From: Phycisphaerales bacterium
GTDB taxonomy: Bacteria > Planctomycetota > Phycisphaerae > Phycisphaerales > UBA1924
Length of the DNA: 64,000 nucleotides
Reading direction: 5' to 3'
Assembly: GCA_013360675.1 (NCBI GenBank)
Contig: JABWBB010000002.1
Coordinates: 62,001-126,000 of the forward strand
Below are positions 32,713-42,440 of this stretch, piece by piece. Under the pieces are notes generated by a model that worked only from the letters and a program-made list of their open reading frames with translations, was not told the origin of the DNA and did not search any database. The stretch's first letter is position 1. Each line of letters starts with the position of its first letter. The position numbers and the translations under genes are program-made.

Positions 32713-33405
32713 TCAACCTTCCAGCCACGAGACCAGCATCTGGGTTCCAGTCAGGTCCCGAACCGCCAGGCTCGCCCCGCACGCCTTCAACTCGTCCAGG
32801 CTTGTCCGTCCCGTCGCCACCCCGATACTGCGACACCCGTGCGCACGCGCACAGGCCACATCGTGGGGTGTGTCGCCGATCACGGTCACCCGAGCGGGGT
32901 CCGCACGCCGCCCGTGCTGCTCGAAGTACCGTTCCATGGCGACGGGCACAAGGTGGTCCCGTCGCGGCGGCGTTATCGGCGAATGGTCTCCCCACGCCGC
33001 CAGCGTGAAGGCGCCGGCATCGATCCCCGCCGCCTGCAGTTTCATCCGCCCCGTTTCCTCGAAGTTGCCCGTGAGTAAACCCAGGGTCTGTGTCTCGCGA
33101 GTGCGCAATACTCGGATCAGATCGAGAACACCCGGCAAGGCCTGCGCTGTTCCCGGTGCGGCCAGGCGACGCGACAGGTACCCCCGGTATGTCGCGCGAA
33201 GGCGGGCGCGGTTGTGGGGAGTGGCTTCCTGTTCATTGACCGCCAGCAGATCATCAATGATCAACGGATCGAGACGCCCCGCAAAGTCCACCCCCTCGGC
33301 GTGGAATGCGGGACCAAACAACTCGCGTCCGGCGTCCACCAACGCCTTCATCCCCGCCCCCGAGGTGTTGGTCAGTGTCAGATCGATATCAAAGAGGATC
33401 AGCAT
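32713..33405 (-). CDS. HAD-superfamily hydrolase (phosphatase-like)
   Basis: A 230-residue HAD protein. Motif I is FDIDLTLTN (nucleophile Asp and the acid Asp two residues on), a helical cap follows, motif II is around LGLLTGN, and the C-terminal motif IV region is VTVIGDTPHDVACARAHG. It resembles phosphoglycolate phosphatase or pyrophosphatase-like members; the substrate is not set by sequence. It lies 7 bases after the acylphosphatase gene in the same direction. Confidence 0.85.
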   Translation of the reverse strand: MLILFDIDLTLTNTSGAGMKALVDAGRELFGPAFHAEGVDFAGRLDPLIIDDLLAVNEQEATPHNRARLRATYRGYLSRRLAAPGTAQALPGVLDLIRVLRTRETQTLGLLTGNFEETGRMKLQAAGIDAGAFTLAAWGDHSPITPPRRDHLVPVAMERYFEQHGRRADPARVTVIGDTPHDVACARAHGCRSIGVATGRTSLDELKACGASLAVRDLTGTQMLVSWLEG

Positions 33406-33412
33406 CAGGTCA

Positions 33413-33706
33413 TTATCGCTCGATCACGAACCCCTGCCCGTCCTCGGCCAGGGCCATCGGCAGCGAATCAATCCCCTGAATGTTCGCCACCATGCGGTTT
33501 CGCAACGCGAGCACAAAGGCGTCGATCGCCCCGCTGAGCCCCTGCACCTCGATCAAGACCGTTCCGTCGGGCTCGTTGCGGACGAACCCCGTCACGGGGA
33601 AACGACGCGCCACACCCATCGCCGTCGCACGGAACCCTACCCCCTGGACGCGACCAGAGACCACCAGCCGACGGCGTTCCACGGGGGCCTTCACATCCGG
33701 ATTCAA
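33413..33706 (-). CDS. acyP: Acylphosphatase
   Basis: A 97-residue alpha/beta sandwich enzyme. The phosphate-binding loop and catalytic Arg are in SGRVQGVGFRA (about 17-27), and the catalytic Asn is in GFVRNEPDGTV (about 41-51). It hydrolyses acyl phosphates such as acetyl or 1,3-bisphosphoglycerate phosphate. The start is uncertain: TTG at 33706 or GTG at 33694, with no clear ribosome-binding site. It leads the minus-strand operon. Confidence 0.85.
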   Translation of the reverse strand: MNPDVKAPVERRRLVVSGRVQGVGFRATAMGVARRFPVTGFVRNEPDGTVLIEVQGLSGAIDAFVLALRNRMVANIQGIDSLPMALAEDGQGFVIER

Positions 33707-34053
33707 GGCCCGATACCGCCCTGAGGAACGCCGTCACCCCTGAAACTTGCCCTTGCATGGCGCGGCTTTCTGGCACCCGTCTATTCCCGTGCTACGGTTT
33801 ATTCCGGGAGACCGTTCCGACAGGTCGCGATCTCGGCTCGCCAAGGGCCATTTTTTCGGGCGTGGCCGGAACCGCGATCGGGCGTTGGTTTCCCGAACTA
33901 CTCGTCCCCGCACGGCGGCGGGGCGCAACGGGCGAAGGGAGTCGCGACTACCTCGCCGCACGACGCGGCCGACGGTGACTGGTTCGGTTCGAGCCCACGG
34001 GCGCCTGGCGCCCGCTCGCTCCGAACGCGCATGGCAAGGTCAGGATCGATCCC
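33707..34053. other. Gap upstream of dnaG, with possible promoter
   Basis: No gene is convincing here. It must carry divergent signals for acyP and dnaG. On the plus strand CTGGCA is followed after 17 bases by an extended -10-like TGCTACGGT near 33790; the match is modest. Open frames over this stretch run into dnaG in other frames and look like shadows. Confidence 0.35.
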
Positions 34054-35898
34054 GTGCCAGACCAGAATCGAAACTTCACCCTTGGCGACGCGGACAAAGA
34101 GAAGGTGCGCGCCGCGACCGACATCGTCCGCCTCGTGGGCGAGCACGTGGCCCTCAAGCCCAAGGGACGCGAGTACGTGGGCCTGTGCCCCTTCCACGAC
34201 GATCACTCGCCCTCGATGAACGTCGTCCCCTCCAAGCAGATTTTCCACTGCTTTGTCTGCGGGAGCGGAGGCGACGCCTTTACGTTCGTCCAGAAGCTCC
34301 ACCGGATGGAGTTCCGCGAAGCGATCGAGTATCTCGCGCAGCGTGCGGGGATCGAGCTGACCCCGCGCCGCGAGGCCGCCGCCGACGAACGCCCGGGAGT
34401 CTCGCGTCGGGCCCTGATGGACGCGGGGGCGCTCGCGGTCGATTTCTTCCGCACCGTCTATCGGCACAACGACCACGGGCGGGCGGCCCGGGCGATCGTC
34501 GACCGGCGCGGCATCACGCCCGAGATGGTCGAGCAGTTCCAGATCGGCGCCGCTCCCTCGCGTGACGACGGGCTGCTGCTGACCCTGCGAGGAAAGAAAC
34601 TCCCAGAAGCCCCGTTCGTCGAGGCCGGGCTGATCAAGCGCTCACAACGCGGCGAGGGGTTCTACGACGGGTTCCGCAACCGCCTCATGTTCCCGATCCA
34701 CGACATGACGGGGCGGGTGATCGCCTTTGGCGCGCGCCGGATCAACGACGAGGACGAGCCCAAGTACCTCAACAGCCCCGAGTCTCCGGTGTTCAAGAAG
34801 TCGGGCACGCTCTACGCCATCCACCACGCCTCGCGTGCCATCCAGGCCGAGGGCCTCGCCATCATCGCCGAGGGGTATACCGACGCCATCGCCTGTCACC
34901 AGGCGGGTTTCCGCAACGTGGTGGCCACGCTGGGGACGGCGTTGACCCGCGACCACGCCCGCGTGCTGCGACGCCTTTGCTCGAGCGTGACGCTCCTGTT
35001 CGACGGCGACAGCGCGGGCCAGAAGGCCGCCGAGCGTGCGATCGAGGTCCTCTTCGCCGAACCCATCGACGTGCGGATCGCCATGCTCGACACGCATACC
35101 GACGCAAAAGATCCCGACGAACTACTCAAGCGCGAGGGTGGGGCGGAGACTTTGCGCACAGTGCTGGCGGGGGCAACGGACGTGCTGGACTATCGCTTTG
35201 CGCGCCTGGCGGCGGGGCTGAAGGGTGCAGGGATCGCCGCCCTGAGCCGCGCCGTCGAGGAGCAGGTGGAGCGACTGGTCGAACTGGGGCTGCGCGATGT
35301 GGAGCCCATCCGCCAGAAGTTGATCGTGCGTCGCCTGGCGCAGGTGGCGGGGGTTGATGAGGCGACCATCGCGCGGGTGATCCCCGGCGGGCGGGCGTCG
35401 CCGCGCCAAGCACCGACCAAGGCCGAATCAACCCTGGCCGACATCGCCTGGCTGACGAGCGGCACGATGGGGGCCCGCGAGCACCTGCTGGGATGCATCC
35501 TGTGTGACGGGTCGCTGGACGCGGGGCTGTCGTCGCGCCGGGACTTCATCGCGCCCACGGAATACCGTTGGCCGGTGCTGGCCAAGGTGGCGGACATGGT
35601 GAACGAGTTGTCGTCGCGCGGGCAACGCCCGGACTTGGCGGCGATTCTGCGCGCATCTGATGATGATGAACTCAAGGCCGCCGCCGTCGCTCTCGCCGCA
35701 CGGATCGACCGTGAAACCGACCGCGATACCGAACGCCTGCATGAGCACTGGCGGGCCTGCCTGCACCGCGTGGAGCTGGACCAGGCGCACCGCGCGTCGG
35801 GCGGCGGATTGATGGACACGATCGAACTCAAACGCCGCGCCCACGCGCTGGGCGCCGACCGTCGCGTTCTGCCGCGACCCGGGGAGGGGGGAGCATGA
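34054..35898 (+). CDS. dnaG: DNA primase
   Basis: A 614-residue DnaG read from GTG 34054. The CHC2 zinc finger lies at about residues 49-73 (CPFHDD and HCFVCG). The catalytic TOPRIM domain shows [16 protein letters not shown] near 270 and [16 protein letters not shown] near 312. The C-terminal part, for helicase binding, is divergent. It makes RNA primers at replication forks. Its stop overlaps the rpoD start (ATGA), a two-gene form of the macromolecular synthesis operon without rpsU. Confidence 0.95.
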   Translation: MPDQNRNFTLGDADKEKVRAATDIVRLVGEHVALKPKGREYVGLCPFHDDHSPSMNVVPSKQIFHCFVCGSGGDAFTFVQKLHRMEFREAIEYLAQRAGIELTPRREAAADERPGVSRRALMDAGALAVDFFRTVYRHNDHGRAARAIVDRRGITPEMVEQFQIGAAPSRDDGLLLTLRGKKLPEAPFVEAGLIKRSQRGEGFYDGFRNRLMFPIHDMTGRVIAFGARRINDEDEPKYLNSPESPVFKKSGTLYAIHHASRAIQAEGLAIIAEGYTDAIACHQAGFRNVVATLGTALTRDHARVLRRLCSSVTLLFDGDSAGQKAAERAIEVLFAEPIDVRIAMLDTHTDAKDPDELLKREGGAETLRTVLAGATDVLDYRFARLAAGLKGAGIAALSRAVEEQVERLVELGLRDVEPIRQKLIVRRLAQVAGVDEATIARVIPGGRASPRQAPTKAESTLADIAWLTSGTMGAREHLLGCILCDGSLDAGLSSRRDFIAPTEYRWPVLAKVADMVNELSSRGQRPDLAAILRASDDDELKAAAVALAARIDRETDRDTERLHEHWRACLHRVELDQAHRASGGGLMDTIELKRRAHALGADRRVLPRPGEGGA

Positions 35899-37901
35899 CC
35901 CGCATGGAGAAGCCCGTGAACAGCAAGCGTCGCCCGGTGCGTGAGGCGTGCGAGCCCGAGTCGCGCAAGGTTGTGGTCCGACCCGAGGAGGCCTACGTCG
36001 TGCTCGAACTCCACCCCGCCGTGAATGACCTGATCGGGATCGGTCGCCGCCGCGGCTGGCTGAGTTTCGAGGAACTGAACAACACCATCCCCGACGAGAT
36101 GGTCGACCCTGAGCACGTCGATTTCCTGCTGGTGGTGCTCGATCGCTTCCGCATCGAGATGGTCGACGAACTCGAGTACCGCGCCCGCCTTCACCGCGAG
36201 GCGCTGGACCGGGGCGACGCGGGAGCGTCGCCCGCCACGAGCTCGCTGGGGCAGGTCTTCCGAGCGATGACCGTCGCCGGCGGCGAACGCTCGGGCGAGG
36301 CCGCCGCCCTGCAGAAGCAGTTGTGCGCCGCGGCCAACGCCCTGCTCAAGGTCGACGACGAGGGCGAACCAATCGATTCGGAAGAGGCCACGCTGCAGCG
36401 TGAACTGGCCGAGGTGGTCGCCGAAGAGACCACGGGCAAGCGGATCGACGATCCGGTGCGGATGTATCTGTCGCAGATGGGGACGATCCCGCTGCTGACG
36501 CGCGAGGAGGAGATCCGCCTGGCCAAGAAGATCGAGACCACGCGCATGGTCTTCCGCCGGCGCTGCCTCGAGAACGATTACGTGGTGACCCAGGCCGTCG
36601 AGACGCTCAAGATGGTGCACCGGGGCGAACTGCCCTTCGACCGGACGATGCGGGTCTCGACCGCCGAGACCAACGCCAAGGAGAAGATCGCCAAGCGCAT
36701 CCCGGCGAATCTCCCGACGATCGAGCGTCTGCTGCAACTCAACCGGGCGGACTGGGAATCGGAGCGCACCGCCAAGGCCGCGGGCGAAACCGAACTCGTC
36801 GCGCAGATCCGCGAGCGGATCCAGACCCGTCGACGACGCATGGCCGCCCTGACCGAGGAACTGTGCCTGCGCACCGGGCGGATCATCCCGCTGATGCGCA
36901 AGCTCCGGTCCATCGCCAAGAAGATGGTCGAACTCGAGAACGAACTGACCCGCGCCACGCGCCCGCCGGGCAGCGGCAAGCGCCGTCCGCAGCGTCAGTA
37001 CGACGCCGAGGACCTGCAGGTGATGCGCGAGGAACTCGAAGGGCTGCGTTCGCTCGTGCTCGAAGAGCCTTCGAACCTCGTGCGCAAGGTGCGCGAGCTC
37101 AACACTGTCTTCTGGGAATACGAGCAGGCCAAGCGCGACCTCTCGGGCGGGAACCTGCGCCTGGTCGTCTCGATCGCCAAGAAGTACCGCAACCGCGGGC
37201 TCTCGTTCCTCGATGTCATCCAGGAGGGAAACACCGGATTGATGCGCGCGGTCGACAAGTATGAATACAAGCGAGGCTACAAGTTCTCGACCTACGCCAC
37301 GTGGTGGATCCGCCAGGCGATCACCCGTGCCGTCGCCGACCACGCCCGCACCATCCGCATCCCCGTTCACATGATCGAGACCATGAGCAAGTTGCGCAAT
37401 CTGCAGAAACTGCTCCTGCAGGAGAACGGCATCGAGCCGACGATCGAGGAACTGGGCGAACGCGCCGCGATGAGCCCCGCCGACGTGCGCAAGGTCATGA
37501 AGATCAGCCGCCACCCTGTCTCGCTCGATCGCCCCGTGGGCGAGAACGACGAGTCGTACTTCGGCGACTTCATCGAGGACGAGGGCCAGTCGGCCCCCAG
37601 CGATACCGCGGCCCAGGAGATGCTCAAGCACCGCATCGAGGCCGTCCTCAAGACTCTCACCTACCGCGAGCGTGAGATCATCAAACTGCGCTACGGCATC
37701 GGCGACGGGTACACCTACACGCTCGAAGAAGTGGGGCGCATCTTCAAGGTCACCCGCGAACGCGTCCGCCAGGTCGAAGCCAAGGCCATCCGCAAACTCC
37801 AGCACCCCGTGCGGGCCCGCAAGCTTCAGGGCTTCGTCGACGGCAAGGTCTACAAAGAAGTCCGCGGCGAGGTCACCACGGAATCGCAGACGCAAAAGTG
37901 A
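35895..37901 (+). CDS. rpoD: RNA polymerase primary sigma factor (sigma-70)
   Basis: A 668-residue housekeeping sigma. Region 1.1 is recognisable ([19 protein letters not shown] near 55). Region 1.2 reads [20 protein letters not shown] near 188. Regions 2.1-2.4 include [16 protein letters not shown] and [13 protein letters not shown], region 3 follows, and region 4 has the helix-turn-helix [20 protein letters not shown] near 610. A spacer of about 180 residues between regions 1.2 and 2 is as in other group 1 factors. It starts inside the end of dnaG. It directs RNA polymerase to most promoters. Confidence 0.95.
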   Translation: MTRMEKPVNSKRRPVREACEPESRKVVVRPEEAYVVLELHPAVNDLIGIGRRRGWLSFEELNNTIPDEMVDPEHVDFLLVVLDRFRIEMVDELEYRARLHREALDRGDAGASPATSSLGQVFRAMTVAGGERSGEAAALQKQLCAAANALLKVDDEGEPIDSEEATLQRELAEVVAEETTGKRIDDPVRMYLSQMGTIPLLTREEEIRLAKKIETTRMVFRRRCLENDYVVTQAVETLKMVHRGELPFDRTMRVSTAETNAKEKIAKRIPANLPTIERLLQLNRADWESERTAKAAGETELVAQIRERIQTRRRRMAALTEELCLRTGRIIPLMRKLRSIAKKMVELENELTRATRPPGSGKRRPQRQYDAEDLQVMREELEGLRSLVLEEPSNLVRKVRELNTVFWEYEQAKRDLSGGNLRLVVSIAKKYRNRGLSFLDVIQEGNTGLMRAVDKYEYKRGYKFSTYATWWIRQAITRAVADHARTIRIPVHMIETMSKLRNLQKLLLQENGIEPTIEELGERAAMSPADVRKVMKISRHPVSLDRPVGENDESYFGDFIEDEGQSAPSDTAAQEMLKHRIEAVLKTLTYREREIIKLRYGIGDGYTYTLEEVGRIFKVTRERVRQVEAKAIRKLQHPVRARKLQGFVDGKVYKEVRGEVTTESQTQK

Positions 37902-37903
37902 AT

Positions 37904-37933
37904 CCGCTCGGCTCGACTGAGCCGTCGAAGCGG
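37904..37933 (+). terminator. Hairpin after rpoD without U-tract
   Basis: CGGCTC (37909-37914) and GAGCCG (37919-37924) form a perfect inner stem, and CCGCT/AGCGG (37904-37908, 37929-37933) extend it past a bulge. No T-run follows, so it may stabilise the mRNA end or assist factor-dependent termination. Confidence 0.4.
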
Positions 37934-37985
37934 TGCCAGCCCGCTTAATGGTCAGGCGTCAAGCCGCGGGGCAGACATTGGGCGC

Positions 37986-39020
37986 TTATTCCCCAAGCGC
38001 CCACGCGGTGAAGAACGCGTCCACGTCGGCATCGTCGGGCGTGCCTCCCGACAGGTTGAAGTCGGCCGATTCATCACCCACGCTCCATGCGCTGAAGAAC
38101 GCGTCCACGTCCGCGTCGTCGGGCGTGCCGCCGCTCCCGTTGAAGTCCGGGCTGGGATAGGCCAGCACGCTCATCTCCAGGCGCGGCGTGAAACCCAGCA
38201 CCGGCGAGAGCGGGTTTTCTTTCGTGTAGAAGGCCGGATAGTTGGGGTCGCCCTGCCCGCCGCCGGGCCCGCCCGCGGCCGGGTGAAGAGTTGACACTAT
38301 GAACGCCACACGCCCCTGATTGAGTGCCTGGCCCAAATAAGCCGCTGCGCCGGGCGATGAAACGTCCAACTCAAAGACGAACTCGGTACCCGCCGGAACC
38401 ATGGTCCCCGGTGGCAGGGCGCACGTGCCCACGCTCAGCGGCGTGGCCTCAAACCGCTGACGCACATGGCGCGACACGTCCGTGGCATTGCCAGAAGCAT
38501 CGAGGTTTGCCGCGTAGGCGTTGCGGATTCCCTCCTGTGGCGGGAAGGACGGCCCATTGGCGAACGGGCCGTTCTCCGCGAAGTTCATCGGGTGCCATCC
38601 ACCACGCCACCCTGCCGCGAAAATCTCGACGGGCTTGCCCACGTCGGCGTCGGGCTCGCGCGTGGGGTCAGCCTCGGCGAAGGAGGTCGCGACCGAATCC
38701 CACGAAGGGTCGTACGCGAAGCGAAGGTCCGCGCTGACCCACAGGCGGACCCGGGCCGACTGAACCACGTAACGACGTGCGCCCCGGTTGGTCGGCACTG
38801 TCGGCGATGTGGCGAAGGCCAGCAGCATCTGCGAGTCGCGGTCGTCGAACCCGGCCTGGAGAAGGGCGGCAAAGGTCGGGGCCTGAACCTCTGTGCCGTT
38901 CCCCGCGAAGGGATAGAACCAGCGATCGATCGAGGGAGCCGCACCCGGAATGTCGTACACCTGAGCCATGACGTTCGAAGCACAAATGAGGCTCATTCCG
39001 ACGATAAGTGGGGTACGCAC
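37986..39020 (-). CDS. Secreted protein with paired GC-type dockerin-like C-terminus
   Basis: A 344-residue exoprotein. GTG 39020 is chosen because AAGGAG lies 9 bases upstream and the signal sequence (VRTPLIVGMSLICASNVMAQ) starts there; a longer frame exists but has none of these. The mature part of about 260 residues is unassigned, with beta-like segments and few Cys. The last 60 residues carry two DFNxSGGTPDDADVDAFF units, close to the pair in the 27125 gene, but the chain ends ALGE rather than GC. It probably shares surface attachment. It lies between rpoD and the pseudopilin genes. Confidence 0.75.
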   Translation of the reverse strand: MRTPLIVGMSLICASNVMAQVYDIPGAAPSIDRWFYPFAGNGTEVQAPTFAALLQAGFDDRDSQMLLAFATSPTVPTNRGARRYVVQSARVRLWVSADLRFAYDPSWDSVATSFAEADPTREPDADVGKPVEIFAAGWRGGWHPMNFAENGPFANGPSFPPQEGIRNAYAANLDASGNATDVSRHVRQRFEATPLSVGTCALPPGTMVPAGTEFVFELDVSSPGAAAYLGQALNQGRVAFIVSTLHPAAGGPGGGQGDPNYPAFYTKENPLSPVLGFTPRLEMSVLAYPSPDFNGSGGTPDDADVDAFFSAWSVGDESADFNLSGGTPDDADVDAFFTAWALGE

Positions 39021-39127
39021 CGGGTGGGTCTCCTTCAGCGGGGTGTGAAAATCAGGCCGTTCGCATTCTTGCATGGCCGGACTTATTGCTGCAGTACAGT
39101 ATGCATGACTATCGTACCGGCAGATCC

Positions 39128-40063
39128 ATGAAGCACCCATTTTCAACCCAGGGGTCAGTGCATTGCCGGCAGTCGACGCGAAGTTCGCGAGTGGTGGCCA
39201 GGGGTTCGTCGGGGTTCACCCTGATCGAGCTCCTCATCGTGATTGCGATCGTGGCTTTGCTGGTGTCGTTGTTGCTGCCGGGGCTGGTCAAGGCGCGGGC
39301 GTTGTGCCGCCAGGCGCGGGAGGCTTCCGCGGCCCGCCAGTTGATGACGGCGACCATGATGTACGCCAATGACTACGCCGGGGCGATCCTGCCCGGCTAC
39401 GCCACGCGGGCCATGGTCAACGGCTCGATGGTCGTCCGGAACCAGAACGGTGAGCGGCTGACCAATGAGTTGGCACAGCGTTACCCATGGCGGCTCGCGC
39501 CATATCTGAACTTTGACTTCCGAGGGCTGTACCAGAACGAACGCCTGCTGGGCGAACTGCGCGAGCAGGAGGATCAATACCGCGGTAGCGGCGTTGATTA
39601 CGACTATGTCGTGAGTTTGTATCCATCGCTGGCGATGAACGTGGTCTTCGTGGGGGGGAGCGACCTGCACCAGGGCTTCGACCCTCTGTTCCAGCGGGTC
39701 TTTGGACGCATTCATCTGAGTCGCATCGACGAAGCGACCAGGCCCGAAGGCGTGCTGGGCTTCGTTTCGGCGCGGACCGGGCCTCAGCCCCTGCCGATGA
39801 CGTTCGGGAATGTTGAGGGGTATTTCAGGGTCGAGCCGCCCCGGTTTTCGGTGACGACGGGATTGCGCTGGGCCGCCGGGTATGACCATACCAGTGATGA
39901 ACCGGGGACGAACAGCGGGTACGTATCGCTGCGGCATTCAGGACGGGCGGTGGCGGCATTCCTCGATGGGCATGCAGATGTCCGTGGATGGGACGGGCTG
40001 CGTGACATGCGAGTATGGTCGGATCGTGCAACATCACCGGATTGGGCACTCTCTGCCCGATAA
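39128..40063 (+). CDS. Type II/IV pseudopilin-like protein with H-X9-DG motif
   Basis: A 311-residue protein. After a basic leader, GFTLIELLIVIAIVALLVSL (about 29-48) is the prepilin peptidase site and hydrophobic helix; Glu+5 is present. The body is of the planctomycete DUF1559-like kind and ends with HSGRAVAAFLDGHADVRG, the H-X9-DG hallmark. Such proteins are abundant in Planctomycetota and of uncertain role, perhaps pseudopilins of a secretion or uptake system. ATG 39128 is chosen; 39101 is an alternative. Confidence 0.8.
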   Translation: MKHPFSTQGSVHCRQSTRSSRVVARGSSGFTLIELLIVIAIVALLVSLLLPGLVKARALCRQAREASAARQLMTATMMYANDYAGAILPGYATRAMVNGSMVVRNQNGERLTNELAQRYPWRLAPYLNFDFRGLYQNERLLGELREQEDQYRGSGVDYDYVVSLYPSLAMNVVFVGGSDLHQGFDPLFQRVFGRIHLSRIDEATRPEGVLGFVSARTGPQPLPMTFGNVEGYFRVEPPRFSVTTGLRWAAGYDHTSDEPGTNSGYVSLRHSGRAVAAFLDGHADVRGWDGLRDMRVWSDRATSPDWALSAR

Positions 40064-40100
40064 TCTGGCCTTTGGCGTAAGGACTCTCCGAAAAGGGGGG

Positions 40101-40129
40101 TTGCGAAACCCGAACAGTACGGGTATCCT
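40101..40129 (+). promoter_or_regulatory. Probable promoter of the second pseudopilin gene
   Basis: TTGCGA (40101-40106) and TATCCT (40124-40129) are separated by 17 bases, and the gene starts 72 bases later behind GGAAGGAG. Each box matches four of six consensus positions. Confidence 0.45.
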
Positions 40130-40200
40130 CATGTTGGGGGTGTTCGCGAGTTCTCGCGGACAGTGACTGCACGCGGGACAATAGACCGGAAGGAGTACTC

Positions 40201-41277
40201 ATGATGAACCAGCACGCGTCAGCGAGGCGTCGGGCATTTACGTTGATCGAACTCCTGGTCGTGATCGCCATCATCGCGCTGCTGATCGGGCTGCTGCTGC
40301 CCGCGCTGGGTCATGCCCGCGCCGTGGCGCGTTCGCTGCGTGAGCAGGCCGTGGCGCACAACCAGGTGGTGGCGTGGGCGGCGTACTACACGGACAGCCG
40401 CGACAAGATTCTTCCCGGTGCGCCGCACTGGGCGTGGAATCACGGCGCGAACACGTACAGCATGTTCCCCGCCGATCCCTATGACCGAACGAAGTTCCTG
40501 TATCACTCCATCACCAAGGTGTGGACGTGGCACTTCCTGGGCAACAACTACTTCCCGCACGATTCGGTGCAGATCGACAAGGCGACCTATCAGGATTTCA
40601 GGTCGCGTCCAATGCAGCCGACGAACATCTCGGGCAACTATCAGGATTACCCATCGAACAGCTACGCCGCCGCGGTCGGCTGGCACCCCTCGCTGGGGTA
40701 CAACGGCGTGTATATCGGCGGTTCGTACACGATGGGCGCGTTCCGCGGGCAGCCCCCGTCGGATGGACGCCCGGGCAGCGAGTACGGCGTGCCCACGCCG
40801 GGCGGCAATCCGCGCGTGTCGGGCGGCAACTTCTACGTGCGTCACGCCACCGACATCGGATGGGCGGATCGCCTGATCATCTACGGCTCGGCGCGCGGCG
40901 GCGATGTGCGCGACGGCAGCTACTGGAGCTGGGGCCAGACCATCCCCAACTCGGGCGTGGTCCGTCCTGGCTACTACCTGATCCTGCCCCCCAACCGTCA
41001 CCCCATCAACCGAGGCGGGTACAACGCCGGGTGGACGCTCGGCGGCGGCTGGACCGCGCCGGTGAATGCCAACAACTTCAAGGAGACCGATCTCCCGGGG
41101 ATGTGGGGCATGCTCCACCCGCGCAATCTCAAAAAGGTCACTACGGCGATGGCCGACGGGCACGTCGAGCTCCAGTCACTCGAACAGTTGCGAGACATGC
41201 GCAAGTGGGCGAACATCGCCACCAGCGAGAACTGGCAGTTTCCCAACCCGGGCCAGTTGAACCTGATTAACTGGTAA
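40201..41277 (+). CDS. Second pseudopilin-like protein
   Basis: A 358-residue protein with an N-terminal prepilin signal (AFTLIELLVVIAIIALLIGL, about 12-31); Glu+5 is present. ATG 40201 follows GGAAGGAG. The body differs from its neighbour but ends in a similar scheme (HPRNLKKVTTAMADGHVELQ), with DG preceded by a His at slightly larger spacing. The first gene lies 137 bases upstream, but a separate promoter is likely. It is followed by a strong terminator. Confidence 0.8.
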   Translation: MMNQHASARRRAFTLIELLVVIAIIALLIGLLLPALGHARAVARSLREQAVAHNQVVAWAAYYTDSRDKILPGAPHWAWNHGANTYSMFPADPYDRTKFLYHSITKVWTWHFLGNNYFPHDSVQIDKATYQDFRSRPMQPTNISGNYQDYPSNSYAAAVGWHPSLGYNGVYIGGSYTMGAFRGQPPSDGRPGSEYGVPTPGGNPRVSGGNFYVRHATDIGWADRLIIYGSARGGDVRDGSYWSWGQTIPNSGVVRPGYYLILPPNRHPINRGGYNAGWTLGGGWTAPVNANNFKETDLPGMWGMLHPRNLKKVTTAMADGHVELQSLEQLRDMRKWANIATSENWQFPNPGQLNLINW

Positions 41278-41324
41278 GACGATCGTCACGCTGACTCAAG
41301 CGGCGAGATCACGGATAGCACGAA

Positions 41325-41355
41325 ACGCCGCCTCCACATGGGGGTGGCGTTTTTT
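41325..41355 (+). terminator. Intrinsic terminator after the second pseudopilin gene
   Basis: ACGCCGCCTCC (41325-41335) pairs with GGGGGTGGCGT (41340-41350), allowing two wobble pairs, around ACAT; six T follow (41350-41355). It lies 47 bases past the stop. Confidence 0.85.
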
Positions 41356-41497
41356 CACACTGTCATTGATGGCATTCAGGGTGTGTCAGGATTACTTATT
41401 GGGCCAGTTTTCTGGTCAATAACACCAGTTGGTCCATACTCAGAGTGTATGAAGCCGTGCGGCTTCGTCGGTGATGCAATGCTCGTGGAGTACGTCG

Positions 41498-42292
41498 ATG
41501 CGTGCCAAGTTGATCGGAATGGCGCTGATTGTTCTTGCCGGGTCTGTGGCTCAGGCCCAGCCCTACACGTTCGGCGGGATTCCCGCCGGGGGCGGTGGGT
41601 GGACTTGGAATCAGAGCGGGATGCTCGGATTCAGATCGGCCCTCACCAACCCCGCCAACTTTGGGCCCGCGGGGGTCGTCGGCACGAGCGTGGCTACGGT
41701 GTCGATCCCATCGATCTCCGCGGCAAACCTGGCGACAATCGACTGCTTCGTAGCGCCCGCGAACCACGATTCGGCGTACATCCCCGCGGACATCGTGGCG
41801 ATCACCGCGTGGTTCATGGCCGGGGGCGACCTTCTGCTTTTGAACGATGGCGCGGATTACGACATGATCGCCTCGAGCCTGGGCGTACCGACGCAAGGGA
41901 CCGGGGGGGCACAGACGATTGGCGTGGGGCCTGTCGGATTCACAGGGCCTTTCGGTAATGTGAACGCCATCAACAACTCCGGTTTGATCGGTACGTTGAA
42001 TCCGATTAACGTGGCCAGCACGGGCGGGCAGGTGATGGGGACCAATGGCGGCGCTCCTTCCGTCGCCTTCTGGGACCGGGGGGCCTTTGGCCCGAACTCG
42101 GGGCGCATGATCATCGTCTGCGATGTAGACGCGATCGCCACCAACGTCGGTTACCCGGGCCAGGCCGATTACGCGGCGATGAACGCCAACGCGATCTTCG
42201 CACTTAACGTGGCGGCCGCGTTCGTCCCGACCCCGGGCAGCCTGTCGCTTCTCGGTGTGGCGAGTCTTGCGGCGCTGCGTCGTCGACGGTGA
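41498..42292 (+). CDS. Secreted protein with PEP-CTERM-like sorting signal
   Basis: A 264-residue exoprotein. ATG 41498 follows GGAG, and MRAKLIGMALIVLAGSVAQA is the signal peptide. The mature domain of about 215 residues is beta-rich and Gly/Asn-rich without Cys pairs. The C-terminus reads PTPGSLSLLGVASLAALRRRR, a PEP-CTERM-like tripartite signal (PxP-like motif, hydrophobic helix, Arg cluster) usually processed by an exosortase. It therefore probably reaches the envelope or matrix. No exosortase is in this window. It is followed by a bidirectional terminator shared with frr. Confidence 0.8.
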   Translation: MRAKLIGMALIVLAGSVAQAQPYTFGGIPAGGGGWTWNQSGMLGFRSALTNPANFGPAGVVGTSVATVSIPSISAANLATIDCFVAPANHDSAYIPADIVAITAWFMAGGDLLLLNDGADYDMIASSLGVPTQGTGGAQTIGVGPVGFTGPFGNVNAINNSGLIGTLNPINVASTGGQVMGTNGGAPSVAFWDRGAFGPNSGRMIIVCDVDAIATNVGYPGQADYAAMNANAIFALNVAAAFVPTPGSLSLLGVASLAALRRRR

Positions 42293-42331
42293 GGCATTTC
42301 TCTTCCGTGCGGCCTCCAACCCATGAGCATG

Positions 42332-42358
42332 AAAAAGGAACCCTCATGGGTTCCTTTT
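42332..42358. terminator. Bidirectional terminator between the PEP-CTERM gene and frr
   Basis: AAAAGGAACCC (42333-42343) and GGGTTCCTTTT (42348-42358) form a perfect 11-bp stem with loop TCAT and A/T tracts on both sides. It serves both converging genes. Confidence 0.9.
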
Positions 42359-42440
42359 CTCACGGCGTGTTTGAAACCAAGAGCCTCGTCGAGATCCGTT
42401 GGCATGCGACGGCATAGCACGTCAGACATGCGACTGAGCG

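Noticed and set aside
35190-37895. 901-codon open frame antisense to dnaG and rpoD
   Set aside because: Both genes on the plus strand have full family motifs. Long antisense frames are expected in high-GC DNA, and this one shows low-complexity composition only.
41398-41420. Imperfect inverted repeat ATTGGGCCAG/CTGGTCAAT before the PEP-CTERM gene
   Set aside because: The arms do not pair cleanly and no promoter boxes align with them; not enough to call an operator.
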